Both the position numbers and the translations under genes were made by a program. From contig JAETQD010000016.1 of assembly GCA_021770825.1 (NCBI GenBank), forward strand, positions 1 through 64,000: DNA of 64,000 nt. Reading direction: 5' to 3'. Below are positions 33,798 to 43,128 of this stretch, piece by piece (position 1 is the stretch's first letter; every line of letters begins with the position of its first letter). The notes beneath the pieces are model-generated. The model had not been told where the DNA came from. It did no database searches and saw only the letters and a program-made list of their open reading frames with translations. Source of the DNA: Clostridium sp. (GTDB lineage: Bacteria > Bacillota > Clostridia > Lachnospirales > Lachnospiraceae).

Positions 33798-35114
33798 ATG
33801 AAAACATTGATAAAAAATGTCACGGTTCTTACCATGAACCAGAATGGCGACATTTATGAGAACGGATATGTATTAATAGAAGACAATGGGATTTTTGAAG
33901 CAGGCGAGGGCGCAGGCCCTTCCAATGCAGACCGTGTGGTGGACGGCCGGGGCGGAATTTTAATGCCCGGCATGGTCAATACCCACAGCCATATCCCGAT
34001 GATTCCCTTCCGCTCCATGGGAGATGACTGTCCGGACAGGCTGAGAAAATTTCTGTTTCCCCTGGAGCTTAAGGCCATGACCCCGGAGCTCATATATAAA
34101 AGTTCCCGATACGCCGCCTGTGAGCTTTTGCTTTCCGGTGTGACCACAGTGGCGGATATGTATTATTTTGAGGACTGGGTGGCCAGAGCCTGCGAGGAAA
34201 TGGGAATGCGGGCCTGGGTGGGAGAAACCATCATCGATATGGAGACCTGTGATGCCAAAAACACAGAGGAATCCTTAAGACAGGGGGAAGAGCTCTTAAA
34301 AAAATGGACTGGTCATGACAGAATCCACCCCATGATTGCTCCGCACGCCACCAACACAAATCCGCCGGAAACCTTAAAGGCCGCCTATGACCTGGCCATG
34401 GCCCATGATGCTTTCTACATGCTTCACGTCAGTGAGATGGACTATGAAATGGACTTTTTCCGGAAAACCTACGATAAGACGCCGGTGGAATTTCTCTATG
34501 ATCTGGGGGTTCTGGGACCGAAAACCATTGCCGCCCACTGCATTCATCTGACCGGCCATGACATCGAGCTTCTCGCCAAAACCGGTACCAGGGTGGCTCA
34601 CTGTGTGGGGGCCAACACCAAATCCGGCAAGGGAATCTGTCCTGTCCGGGATTTAAAGGCAGCAGGGGTGACTGTGGCAGTGGGAACCGATGGGCCCTCC
34701 TCAGGCAATACCCTGGATTTGTTCACCCAGTTTCGGATGATTCCGCTGTTCCAGAAGACCAAATACCATGACCGCAGCATCTTTCCTGCCAGAGAAGTGG
34801 TGGAGATGGGAACCATGGGCGGCGCATATGCTCTGGGGGCTGAAAAGGAGATCGGATCCATAGAGCCGGGAAAGCGGGCGGACCTGGTCCTGGTGGAAAC
34901 GGAATCCGTCAATATGTTCCCTGTATACAATCCCTATTCTGTCCTGGTTTACTCTGCCAATCCCTCCAACGTGGACAGCGTGTGGGTAGACGGAAAGCAG
35001 CTTGTGAAGGGACATGAACTCTTATTTGCAGACTGCCGGAAGGAAAAAGAAGAGTTAAGGGCTGTGATGGAGGCCTTCCGGGTTCAGGCAGAAAAATACT
35101 CTAATCTTTTATAG
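33798..35114 (+). CDS. Amidohydrolase, TRZ/ATZ deaminase type (MtaD/SsnA-like)
   Basis: A 438-residue metal-dependent hydrolase. The metal ligands are visible: NTHSHIPM (HxH, about residue 65), the central HVSEMDYE, AAHCIHLTGHD (about 247) and GTDGPSSGNTLD (about 298). It is closest in pattern to the S-adenosylhomocysteine/methylthioadenosine/guanine deaminase group. I start at the second ATG (MKTLIKN), because GGAGG is eight bases from it and only two from the first. It follows the thrE pair directly and precedes a polyamine-type importer, so it may act on an imported nitrogen compound; that is inference. Confidence 0.87.
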   Translation: MKTLIKNVTVLTMNQNGDIYENGYVLIEDNGIFEAGEGAGPSNADRVVDGRGGILMPGMVNTHSHIPMIPFRSMGDDCPDRLRKFLFPLELKAMTPELIYKSSRYAACELLLSGVTTVADMYYFEDWVARACEEMGMRAWVGETIIDMETCDAKNTEESLRQGEELLKKWTGHDRIHPMIAPHATNTNPPETLKAAYDLAMAHDAFYMLHVSEMDYEMDFFRKTYDKTPVEFLYDLGVLGPKTIAAHCIHLTGHDIELLAKTGTRVAHCVGANTKSGKGICPVRDLKAAGVTVAVGTDGPSSGNTLDLFTQFRMIPLFQKTKYHDRSIFPAREVVEMGTMGGAYALGAEKEIGSIEPGKRADLVLVETESVNMFPVYNPYSVLVYSANPSNVDSVWVDGKQLVKGHELLFADCRKEKEELRAVMEAFRVQAEKYSNLL

Positions 35115-35163
35115 AACGGAGTCAAAAATATGTGCAAAATCACAGTGAATTGTCGAAATCCGA

Positions 35164-35192
35164 TTGACATTTATTATTATCAATGGTATTTT
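35164..35192 (+). promoter_or_regulatory. Promoter of the polyamine-type ABC operon
   Basis: TTGACA (35164-35169), 17-base spacer, TATTTT (35187-35192). Confidence 0.55.
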
Positions 35193-35234
35193 TATGTTGT
35201 TATATAAGGACGTGATATAGACGGGCTTACAAAA

Positions 35235-35263
35235 GGGACGAAAATATAAAAGTCCCTTTTCTG
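35235..35263 (+). terminator. Attenuator-like hairpin in the ABC operon leader
   Basis: AAAAGGGAC-gaaaatataaaa-GTCCCTTTT lies between the promoter and the first gene. The stem with a T-tract resembles an intrinsic terminator, so it may act as an attenuator; no sensor domain was recognised. Confidence 0.5.
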
Positions 35264-35302
35264 CTTGGTGTCGCGAATGAAAAAGAAAGGTAGGATGGAG
35301 TC

Positions 35303-36136
35303 TTGCTTGAGAAAAAAACAAAGATTTACTGGCTGTTTATTTTGCCGGGATGCCTGTTTCTTGCAGTATTCATGCTGATCCCCCTGTTTTCTCTGATCTT
35401 TAAAACGTTTTTCGATGAGAGCGGGGCGTTTTCCCTGGGAAACTATTTTGAACTGGTAAAGAGTACCTATTTCCAGCAGGTGTTCTGGCGCAGTATCCGT
35501 TTAAGCCTGATCAGCACGGCGGTCAGCGCAGTGCTGGGCTTCCCGACTGCCTATTATATTTCCAAATATTCCAAAAACAAGGGTGTGCTCATGGCCCTGG
35601 CCGTGTTCCCCATGTTCACAAGTCCGGTAATCCGTTCCTTTAGTTGGATGGTAATTCTCGGAAAAAAAGGCGTGATCAATACCATGCTGGTAAGCATGGG
35701 CCTGACTGCAAAGCCCATCAGCCTGTTATACAACGAATTTTCCATGGTGGTAGGCTTTATCCAGCTCTTCCTTCCCACCATGATTCTTTCCCTGATCGGA
35801 GTTATGGACAATATTTCTGAAGACTTGAATCTGGCGGCCGGAAACCTGGGAGCATCCAGGGCAAGCACCTTCCGCCATGTGATTTTACCCTTAAGCATTC
35901 CAGGACTGGTGACAGGAAGTGTGCTGGTATTTACCGGCTGTCTCACCGCTTACACGACACCTCAGCTTCTGGGAGGCACAGATACCCGAGTCCTTGCCAC
36001 AATGATTTACCAGCAGGCCATGTCCTTGGGCGACTGGACCCAGGCCTCTGTGGTGGCTGTGGTGATGATTGTGATTACCATTGTGATTTCCAATGGAATC
36101 AACTACATTAGCAGAAAGCTGAATCCGACGATATAA
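35303..36136 (+). CDS. ABC transporter permease, PotB-like
   Basis: A 277-residue permease of the spermidine/putrescine-type family. Six helices are visible (first: YWLFILPGCLFLAVFMLIPLF), and the EAA-type coupling loop AAGNLGASRASTFRHVILPL is near residue 180. The start is TTG, supported by GGATGGAG just upstream and by the family's usual N-terminal length. First gene of a four-gene operon. Confidence 0.88.
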   Translation: MLEKKTKIYWLFILPGCLFLAVFMLIPLFSLIFKTFFDESGAFSLGNYFELVKSTYFQQVFWRSIRLSLISTAVSAVLGFPTAYYISKYSKNKGVLMALAVFPMFTSPVIRSFSWMVILGKKGVINTMLVSMGLTAKPISLLYNEFSMVVGFIQLFLPTMILSLIGVMDNISEDLNLAAGNLGASRASTFRHVILPLSIPGLVTGSVLVFTGCLTAYTTPQLLGGTDTRVLATMIYQQAMSLGDWTQASVVAVVMIVITIVISNGINYISRKLNPTI

Positions 36137-36152
36137 CGGAAAGGAGAATCAT

Positions 36153-37190
36153 ATGTCACTTTTGGAATTGCAGGAGATCACTGCTGGATATGACAAAAAC
36201 GTAATATTAAAGGACCTGAATTTTCAGGTGGAGAAAGGAGAGCTGGTATCCCTCCTCGGCTCCAGCGGATGTGGAAAAACCACAACGCTCCGTCTGATTG
36301 CGGGATTTTCCAATCCCATGTCCGGTAAATTCATCTTCAACGGCCAGGATTACACCCAGGTGCCGTTAAATAAAAGAAACTTCGGCTTTGTGTTCCAGAG
36401 CTACGCTCTGTTCCCGCACATGACCGTGTTTGACAACATGGCCTTCGGTCTTAAAATGAGGAAGCTTCCCCAGGAACAGATTAAAAAAGAGGTCATGGAA
36501 ATGTTGGAAACCGTGGATTTAAAGGGATTTGAGAACCGTTTCCCCAAGGAAATGTCCGGCGGACAGAGACAGCGTGTGGCCCTGGCAAGAGCCCTTGTCA
36601 TAAAGCCTGACCTTCTGCTTTTGGACGAGCCCCTTTCCAACCTGGATGCCAAGCTGCGTGTGAAGATGCGTGTGGAAATCCGCCGCCTGCAGCAGAAATT
36701 CGGTTTCACGGCCATCTATGTGACCCATGACCAGGAGGAGTGCTTTGCAATCTCCGACAAGGTGGCCATTATGAACCATGGAATCATTGAACAGATGGAC
36801 AGCCCGTCTGTGATTTATAACCATCCGAAGACGGAATTCATCGCCCGTTTCGTGGGCTTTGAAAACTTCCTGGATTTAAAGCGCACCGGAGAGGCAGGAA
36901 AGTACCAGGCCAAGGACGGAAGCGTGATTCAGGTGACAGAAAGTAAGGACGGAGAGGAATTTAAAGCATGTATCCGTCCCGAGGATATCTTAATTGCTCC
37001 GGACGATTCCGGCGCAGTGAATCCCTTAAAGGGCGAAATTATGGTAAGTACATTCCTTGGAAAGCGCAACCAGTACAATGTCCGCACCGCCATCGGTGAG
37101 TTCGAGGTCAGCACGGACCAGGAGAGTGTTTACAAAATCGGAGATAAGGTGACCCTGTCCCTGACTCCGGGAAAAATTATTTTGCTTTAA
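36153..37190 (+). CDS. ABC transporter ATPase, PotA-like
   Basis: A 345-residue ATPase. Walker A is GSSGCGKTTTLRL (about residue 36), signature MSGGQRQRVALARAL (about 134), Walker B LLLLDEPLSNLDAKL (about 154) and H-loop YVTHDQEE. A C-terminal TOBE domain (ACIRPEDILIAP) follows, typical of polyamine and iron/thiamine importers. It lies 16 bases after the first permease gene, with an AAGGAG site. Confidence 0.92.
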   Translation: MSLLELQEITAGYDKNVILKDLNFQVEKGELVSLLGSSGCGKTTTLRLIAGFSNPMSGKFIFNGQDYTQVPLNKRNFGFVFQSYALFPHMTVFDNMAFGLKMRKLPQEQIKKEVMEMLETVDLKGFENRFPKEMSGGQRQRVALARALVIKPDLLLLDEPLSNLDAKLRVKMRVEIRRLQQKFGFTAIYVTHDQEECFAISDKVAIMNHGIIEQMDSPSVIYNHPKTEFIARFVGFENFLDLKRTGEAGKYQAKDGSVIQVTESKDGEEFKACIRPEDILIAPDDSGAVNPLKGEIMVSTFLGKRNQYNVRTAIGEFEVSTDQESVYKIGDKVTLSLTPGKIILL

Positions 37191-37209
37191 AGCGAAGGAG
37201 AGAAAAATT

Positions 37210-38367
37210 ATGAAAAAGAGAGTTTTAAGCGTGGTTCTCGCAGCAGCCATGGCAGCGTCCTTAACCGCATGTGGAAGCTCTTCTGACAGTGCAGCTACCA
37301 CAGCAGCAGCCACCACAGCGGCAGAAACCGAAGCAGCAGCCGAGACAAAGGCTGAGGCAGAAACCGAGGCAGCAGGAGAAGAGAATGCCCTTCCGTCCTT
37401 TGAGGGACAGGAGCTTCGTATTTCCACCTTTGCATTCAATGCAGAGCTGCTTCAGAAGAATGTATACGAGCCCTTTGAGGCTGCCACCGGCGCAAAGTTA
37501 ATTGTAGAGGGCGGTAAGAACGCAGAGCGTGCCACAAAAGTGAAAGAGTCCCCGGATAACTATGATATTATCATCATCGGTGATTCCTTCGTTGCAGACT
37601 TAATTCAGGACGGAATCATTGATACCGTTGATTCCAGCAAGATCACAAACCTGGATGCCGTTTACGACAAGGCAAAGGCACCCATGGGAGAGGAGTACGG
37701 CCCGGCTTATACCTTCAACCGTCTGGGTATTGTGTATGATAAGGCCACCTGCCCCATCGAGATCACTTCCTGGGAAGATCTGTTTAATCCGGAACTGGAG
37801 GGCTCCATTGCAATCCCGGATATTACAACTACCACAGGTCCCTTATTCTACTATGGAATTGCCAAGATGGCAGGCTTAACTCCCGGACAGGACGACGATG
37901 CTATCTTTGCAAAGCTTGAAGAGTTAAAGCCCAACGTAATGAAAACATACACCAGCGCCAACGACACCATCACCATGTTAAACCAGGGTGAGATCTCCGT
38001 GGCTGTTCTTCTGGACTATGTATATACCACAGCAAAGTCCGCATCTGAGGATTATGTCTGGGTAGATCCGGCTGAGGGCGTATACAGCGGCTTCAACATG
38101 GTAAATATCGTGAAGGGCTGCCAGAACAGAGAACTGGCTGAGGCCTTCCTTGACTTCTATATCTCCAAAGAGGTGCAGCTTGCCGAGGCTCTGGACGGTG
38201 TTGACTCTCCGGTTCGTACAGACGTAGAGCTGACTCCTGAGCAGTCCGCAAACTTCACATATGGCAAAGACGTGATTGACGGACTTCTGATTCCGGACTG
38301 GTCCGTGATCGTTGACAACAAGGCAGACTGGACTGCAAAGTGGAACGAGCTGTTCTCCGTACAGTAA
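37210..38367 (+). CDS. Extracellular solute-binding lipoprotein, PotD-like
   Basis: A 385-residue binding lipoprotein. The signal MKKRVLSVVLAAAMAASLTAC ends in a lipobox, and a highly repetitive Ala/Thr/Glu linker runs to about residue 60. The mature fold has PotD-like features: VYEPFEAATGAKLIVEGG, YDIIIIGDSFVADLI, and PAYTFNRLGIVYD. The ligand is probably a polyamine or similar small cation, but binding-site residues cannot be judged by eye. Confidence 0.88.
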   Translation: MKKRVLSVVLAAAMAASLTACGSSSDSAATTAAATTAAETEAAAETKAEAETEAAGEENALPSFEGQELRISTFAFNAELLQKNVYEPFEAATGAKLIVEGGKNAERATKVKESPDNYDIIIIGDSFVADLIQDGIIDTVDSSKITNLDAVYDKAKAPMGEEYGPAYTFNRLGIVYDKATCPIEITSWEDLFNPELEGSIAIPDITTTTGPLFYYGIAKMAGLTPGQDDDAIFAKLEELKPNVMKTYTSANDTITMLNQGEISVAVLLDYVYTTAKSASEDYVWVDPAEGVYSGFNMVNIVKGCQNRELAEAFLDFYISKEVQLAEALDGVDSPVRTDVELTPEQSANFTYGKDVIDGLLIPDWSVIVDNKADWTAKWNELFSVQ

Positions 38368-38393
38368 TCAGTCAGAAATAAAGGAGTTTATTC

Positions 38394-39173
38394 ATGAAAA
38401 AGAGTAAATCACTGATGTTTGTAACGTTGCTGGTATATATCTTTCTGATCGGTCCGCTGCTTGTGATCATGGCGGCGTCCTTCAGCGATACCAACTATCT
38501 GAAATTCCCAGGCGAGGGCTTTACCCTCCGCTGGTATGAGCAGATTTTACAGGTGAAGTCCTTCGGCAGTGCGGCCAAATACAGCTTAATTATTGCATTT
38601 GCTGCAACGGCCCTGGCCCTTCTTCTGGGACTTCCGGCTGCCTATGCCCTGAATCGTTACCGCTTTAAGGGAAAAGAGGCCATCAAGGGCCTGTTCCTTT
38701 CCCCGGTTCTGATTCCTGTGATCGTACTCGGTTTCGTGATGCTCCGCTATGTGGTGAACCGTTTCGGGCTTCCGGCCCTTCCGAGCCTTTTAATCGGCCA
38801 TACGATTCTGTCCATCCCCTATGTAATGCGGGTGGTCACCTCCAGCCTGGCGAACTTCGATTTCTCCATGGAGGAGGCAGCCAGAATCCTGGGGGCAGGC
38901 AATATGTATACATTTTTCCATATCCTGCTTCCCAACATCAAATCAGGAATTGTTTCCGCATGTATCATGGCGATCATCAATTCCTTCAATAACGTATCCC
39001 TGTCCGCATTCTTAACCAGCGCAGGGGTGTCCATGCTGCCCATTGAGATGATGGCCTATGTGGAATACCACTTTGACCCCACCATCGCAGCACTGGCCAC
39101 ACTGCTGATGGTTGTGACCCTGGGCGTGATGCTGCTGATTGAAAAAACGCTGGGACTTCAGAGCGTGGTTTAG
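38394..39173 (+). CDS. ABC transporter permease, PotC-like
   Basis: A 259-residue second permease. Six helices are visible (first: LMFVTLLVYIFLIGPLLVIMAASF), and the coupling loop EEAARILGAGNMYTFFHILLP is near residue 160. It is placed after the binding protein, so the operon order is permease-ATPase-binding protein-permease. A strong terminator follows. Confidence 0.9.
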   Translation: MKKSKSLMFVTLLVYIFLIGPLLVIMAASFSDTNYLKFPGEGFTLRWYEQILQVKSFGSAAKYSLIIAFAATALALLLGLPAAYALNRYRFKGKEAIKGLFLSPVLIPVIVLGFVMLRYVVNRFGLPALPSLLIGHTILSIPYVMRVVTSSLANFDFSMEEAARILGAGNMYTFFHILLPNIKSGIVSACIMAIINSFNNVSLSAFLTSAGVSMLPIEMMAYVEYHFDPTIAALATLLMVVTLGVMLLIEKTLGLQSVV

Positions 39174-39189
39174 CCCATATTAAACAAAA

Positions 39190-39236
39190 GGAAAAGCCTG
39201 TGGAGAATCCGAAAGGAAACTCCGCAGGCTTTTTGA
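39190..39236 (+). terminator. Terminator after the polyamine-type operon
   Basis: AAAGCCTGTGGAG pairs with CTCCGCAGGCTTT and is followed by a T-run. Confidence 0.85.
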
Positions 39237-39262
39237 TAGTGGAACATCTGGCAGCGCGCGTT

Positions 39263-40177
39263 CTAAAGGGGCAAAGGACATATCTGCTTCGGCAAAAGCT
39301 CCGGGGGCAGGGAGGCTCCCTTTACGGAGACCACAGCACTGGCCACCTGATTGGCGTAGGCGATGGCATCCCGCAGGGGGATATCCTTTGTGAGACAGGC
39401 CAGGATGGTTCCCACATGGGAATCTCCGGCGCCGATGGTGTCTGCCACGTGTTCGGCCGGAATGGAGGGAATTAGGTAGCTTGTGCCGTCCTGTTCCATA
39501 CAGTAGGTGCCCCGTTCTCCCAGGGTCACAATGATCGTGTTTTTGGTAATTGCATGGAGGGCCGCCGCGGCCTTTTCGTAAGAGTCCTCGCCGCTCATCA
39601 TCATGGCCTCACGCTCATTGATATGCAGCATGGGACGCATGGCCATGAGCCGTTTTCCCTTTTCGTTTCCGATATGGTCTGCTCTGGGACCGGGGGCATA
39701 GCAGACAGAAAGGGAGGGGTGCTCTTCCAGGTATTCGATCAGATTCATGCCTGTGGGCTCCTCGATCTCAAAGCCGCACACATAGACCAGGCCGTAGGAA
39801 GCGGCATCGTAGGGCTCCATCCACTCCTTCTGGAAGGAATACTCAACTCCGTGATAGGACATGAAGGTGCGCTCCCCGGTGGCTTCCACCAGACAGTAGC
39901 AGCAGCCGTTTTCCTTTTGGGGAACCCGCACAGCGATGGGGATATTCTTTTCGGTGAGGACCTTGGCCACATAGTCGCCGTAGGTACCGCCGCCCACAGG
40001 ACTTATGAAGGTGTGGGGAGCGTCCAAAAGGCGCATCATGTATGCCACGTTGTAGGCACAGCCCCCGATGGCCATGGACTGGGAGCTGGGATGGATGTTC
40101 TCCTCGGTTTTGGGAAGATGATCGATATTGATAATGACATCCACACAGGTGGAGCCGATGATTAATGCCGGTTTCAT
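39263..40177 (-). CDS. PfkB-family (ribokinase-like) kinase
   Basis: A 304-residue kinase with the PfkB fold. GSTCVDVIINIDHLP is at the N-terminus, the substrate-binding GGCAYNVAYM at about residue 41, and signature 2 ADTIGAGDSHVGTIL with the catalytic Asp at about residue 257. It differs from fructokinases and is nearer the nucleoside/ribokinase branch, but the substrate is not predictable. The start at 40177 has AAGGAG nine bases upstream. It is divergent from the M20 gene and convergent with the ABC operon. Confidence 0.85.
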   Translation of the reverse strand: MKPALIIGSTCVDVIINIDHLPKTEENIHPSSQSMAIGGCAYNVAYMMRLLDAPHTFISPVGGGTYGDYVAKVLTEKNIPIAVRVPQKENGCCYCLVEATGERTFMSYHGVEYSFQKEWMEPYDAASYGLVYVCGFEIEEPTGMNLIEYLEEHPSLSVCYAPGPRADHIGNEKGKRLMAMRPMLHINEREAMMMSGEDSYEKAAAALHAITKNTIIVTLGERGTYCMEQDGTSYLIPSIPAEHVADTIGAGDSHVGTILACLTKDIPLRDAIAYANQVASAVVSVKGASLPPELLPKQICPLPL

Positions 40178-40326
40178 AAAACAGCACTCCTTTATCTGGA
40201 AGTTTATGGACAATTACAACGGTTTCATTATACACAGAAAGCCGCCCATGTTCAATGATTGTTTTTTGTATCCGGATATGATAAGATTTAGAGAAGAAAG
40301 CGGATTACAGAAGGAGCAGACAAAAA

Positions 40327-41637
40327 ATGAATGAAAAAATCATAGAATATGCCAGGGCTCTGGACCAGGTGAGCAGGGACAGAAGACGGGATTTCCATAA
40401 ACATGCAGAAACTGCCTGGTATGAAATGCGGACCTCGGCCATCATTGCAAAGACCTTGACGGAGCTGGGCTATGAAGTCCTCACGGGAAGCCAGGTCTGC
40501 CTTGATGAGGCGCGGATTGGCCTTCCTGCAAAAGAAGAATTAAGGGCCCACGGAGAACTGGCCCTTGAGCAGGGAGCTCCGGCGGAATATCTGACAGAGG
40601 AAATGAAACAGGGCTTTACGGGGGTCATCGGTATTTTACGGTGCGGTGCGGGGCCTGTGGTGGCCCTGCGGTTTGATATTGATGCCCTTGGCCTTTTCGA
40701 GGATGAAAAAGAAGGCCACCGTCCTTACCGGGAGGGATTTTCTTCTGTGAATCCCGGCATGATGCATGCCTGCGGGCATGACGGCCATGCGGCCATAGGC
40801 CTTGGAACGGCAGAGGTACTGATGAAGATAAAAGACGAGCTTCACGGAACCGTAAAGCTTATTTTCCAGCCCGGCGAGGAGGGCGGAAAGGGAGCAAGGG
40901 CCATTGTGGCCCATGGTCACCTGGACGATGTGGACTATTTTGTGGGAACCCATATCGCGCCGGACGACGGGCCGGACGATGGAGACGTGACACCGGGTAC
41001 CTGGGGGTCTCTGGCCAACAGCCGGTATGATGTGGAGTTTTTGGGACAGGCAGCCCATGCAGGCGGCTTCCCGGAAAACGGAAAAAGCGCCATTGTGGCG
41101 GCCGCCAATGCAGTGATCAATTTGACAGCTATTCCCCGCCACAGCGGCGGTATCACCAGGGTCAATGTGGGAACCATCCATGGAGGAAGCGGAAGAAATG
41201 TGATTCCGGAAAAAGCCGTGATTCAGATGGAGGTCCGCGGTGAGACCACGGAAATCTGCAATTACATGGATTCTGAGGCCAGAAGAATCTGCCAGGCTGC
41301 CGCCGACATGACAGGCTGCCAGTGCCGTATGATCTCCATGGGAGCCTGCGAGTCCCAAAGGAGCGATGTGGACTTTTTGGAACAGATTGCGGAAATTGTA
41401 GAGCGCGAGCTTCCGCAGCTGAAAATCAGCACTGTGAAAAACGCCCAGAACTGGGGCAGCGAGGACATTTCCTTTATGATGAACCGGGTCCAGGCCCATG
41501 GGGGAAAAGCTACCTACATGCGCTCCATGACAAAAACGGCCTCTGCCCAGCACACCACGGCCTTTGATTTTGATGAGAAGGTACTGGTGAATGCCATTGA
41601 GACCTTTTCTGCCATTGCCTGGTCTCTTTTAAAATAG
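40327..41637 (+). CDS. M20-family amidohydrolase, AbgA-like
   Basis: A 436-residue zinc-dependent hydrolase of the M20/amidohydrolase family. Features include LRFDIDAL (about residue 120), the metal-binding MMHACGHDGHAA (about 145), PGEEGGKGA (about 184, catalytic Glu), and a dimerisation domain. It resembles the p-aminobenzoyl-glutamate hydrolase AbgA group, which cleaves an amide bond of acyl-amino acids. AAGGAG precedes the ATG. It is monocistronic. Confidence 0.87.
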   Translation: MNEKIIEYARALDQVSRDRRRDFHKHAETAWYEMRTSAIIAKTLTELGYEVLTGSQVCLDEARIGLPAKEELRAHGELALEQGAPAEYLTEEMKQGFTGVIGILRCGAGPVVALRFDIDALGLFEDEKEGHRPYREGFSSVNPGMMHACGHDGHAAIGLGTAEVLMKIKDELHGTVKLIFQPGEEGGKGARAIVAHGHLDDVDYFVGTHIAPDDGPDDGDVTPGTWGSLANSRYDVEFLGQAAHAGGFPENGKSAIVAAANAVINLTAIPRHSGGITRVNVGTIHGGSGRNVIPEKAVIQMEVRGETTEICNYMDSEARRICQAAADMTGCQCRMISMGACESQRSDVDFLEQIAEIVERELPQLKISTVKNAQNWGSEDISFMMNRVQAHGGKATYMRSMTKTASAQHTTAFDFDEKVLVNAIETFSAIAWSLLK

Positions 41638-41668
41638 CAGAGGGCTTTGCAGACGGGGCATTTTGGTG

Positions 41669-41697
41669 TTTACAGATTTTTTCGGTTATGCTATAAT
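41669..41697 (+). promoter_or_regulatory. Promoter of the SEC-C gene
   Basis: TTTACA (41669-41674), 17-base spacer, TATAAT (41692-41697). Confidence 0.7.
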
Positions 41698-41771
41698 AAA
41701 CCGAGTGTTACGTTAAAAATTGGGAGTCGGAAGGGACTCCGGAATAAGAATACGAAAAGGATGGTTTTGCT

Positions 41772-42287
41772 ATGGCAACTTTACTTGAAAACTGGAGAAA
41801 CCTCGCATACGGCGACGGTCTCGATGATAAAAAGAAGGAAGAGCTCTGGAGCGGTTATTTTACCATTGAAAAGGGAATCTACGAGAAGATTCTTACAAAT
41901 CCCAGCGAAGTGGTTGAGGGTACTGTAAAAGAGCTGGCTGATAAATATGAGACAGAAGTTCTGATCATGACAGGATTCTTAGATGGAATCAACGAGAGCT
42001 TAAAGGGCTACGAGAACCCCATCGAGACCATGGATGAGAACACCGTTGTAAAGATTGAAATCGATCCGGAAAAGCTGTACTACAACATGGTAGAGGCAAA
42101 GGCAACCTGGCTTTACGGTCTTCCCCAGTGGGATTCCATTCTCACCCAGGAGAAGAGAACCGAGCTCTATAAGGCTCAGAAGGCCTCCGGCACCGTTCGC
42201 CGCGAAAGCCGCAAGATTTACCCCAACGATCCGTGTCCCTGTGGAAGCGGTAAGAAGTACAAAAAGTGCTGCGGCCGCAACCAGTAA
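41772..42287 (+). CDS. SEC-C motif protein
   Basis: A 171-residue soluble protein ending in a SEC-C zinc-binding motif, [14 protein letters not shown] (about residues 155-168), as found at the SecA C-terminus. The preceding 150 residues are helical and acidic and not recognised. Its function is unknown in this family; the motif usually mediates metal-dependent binding to proteins or nucleic acid. It has its own promoter and terminator. Confidence 0.85.
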   Translation: MATLLENWRNLAYGDGLDDKKKEELWSGYFTIEKGIYEKILTNPSEVVEGTVKELADKYETEVLIMTGFLDGINESLKGYENPIETMDENTVVKIEIDPEKLYYNMVEAKATWLYGLPQWDSILTQEKRTELYKAQKASGTVRRESRKIYPNDPCPCGSGKKYKKCCGRNQ

Positions 42288-42299
42288 AGAAAACTGGCG

Positions 42300-42340
42300 G
42301 ACAAGCCATTACCTTGGAAAGGTAGTGGCTTTTTCCTTAT
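42300..42340 (+). terminator. Terminator after the SEC-C gene
   Basis: AAGCCATTACCTT-gga-AAGGTAGTGGCTT followed by TTT. Confidence 0.85.
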
Positions 42341-42364
42341 GGGAAAGGGAAGGAGTTTTGCAGT

Positions 42365-43126
42365 ATGGAAGCGTATACAGGGTTTGCAGCAGTCTATGAC
42401 ACCTTCATGGATGATATTCCCTATGGGGAATGGTGTGAGTATCTGACAGGGCTGCTAAAGGAATACGGCGTGGAGGACGGCCTGGTTCTGGATTTGGGCT
42501 GCGGCACCGGAAGTCTGACGGAGCTCCTTGCAGATCAGGGCTATGACATGATCGGCGTGGACTGCTCCGGAGAAATGCTGGAGTTGGCCATGGAAAAAAA
42601 GGCCTTGTCGGGAAAGGATATTTTATACCTGTGCCAGGACATGCGGGAGTTTGAGCTTTACGGAACCGTGAGAGCTGTGGTTTCCATCTGCGACTGCATG
42701 AATTACATCACAGAGCCAGAGGACCTGGTTACGGTCTTTAAGCTGGTGAACAACTATTTAGACCCAGGCGGAGTGTTTATTTTTGACCTGAATACGGAGT
42801 ACAAATATTCGGAGGTCATGGGAGATTCCACCATTGCCGAGGACAGGGAGGACTCCGGATTTATCTGGGACAACCAGTACGAGCCGGAAGAAAAAATCAA
42901 TATTTATGATCTCTCCATCTTCGTAAGGGAAGAGGGAGATCTTTACAGAAAATACCATGAGACCCATTACCAGAGGGCCTATTCCCTGGAGGAAATCAAG
43001 GAGGCCATAGAAGAATCCGGTATGGAGTTTGTGGCCGCCTACGATGCCTTTTCCAGAGATGTGCCGAAAGAGGACAGCGAACGGATTTATGTGGTTGCCA
43101 GGGAGCATGGGAAGAAAGGAAGATAA
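42365..43126 (+). CDS. Class I SAM-dependent methyltransferase
   Basis: A 253-residue methyltransferase. Motif I is VLDLGCGTGSLTELL (about residue 40), with the acidic motif II GVDCSGEML and the post-I region QDMREF following. The target is unknown. It ends two bases before hslO and probably shares its transcript, but no functional link is evident. Confidence 0.85.
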   Translation: MEAYTGFAAVYDTFMDDIPYGEWCEYLTGLLKEYGVEDGLVLDLGCGTGSLTELLADQGYDMIGVDCSGEMLELAMEKKALSGKDILYLCQDMREFELYGTVRAVVSICDCMNYITEPEDLVTVFKLVNNYLDPGGVFIFDLNTEYKYSEVMGDSTIAEDREDSGFIWDNQYEPEEKINIYDLSIFVREEGDLYRKYHETHYQRAYSLEEIKEAIEESGMEFVAAYDAFSRDVPKEDSERIYVVAREHGKKGR

Positions 43127-43128
43127 TA

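Noticed and set aside
39554-40165. A 203-codon plus-strand frame
   Set aside because: It is opposite the PfkB kinase, shows no family signature, and is explained by codon bias of the real gene.
40636-41553. A 305-codon open frame on the minus strand
   Set aside because: It lies wholly opposite the M20 amidohydrolase gene, has no ribosome binding site and a composition typical of an antisense frame.
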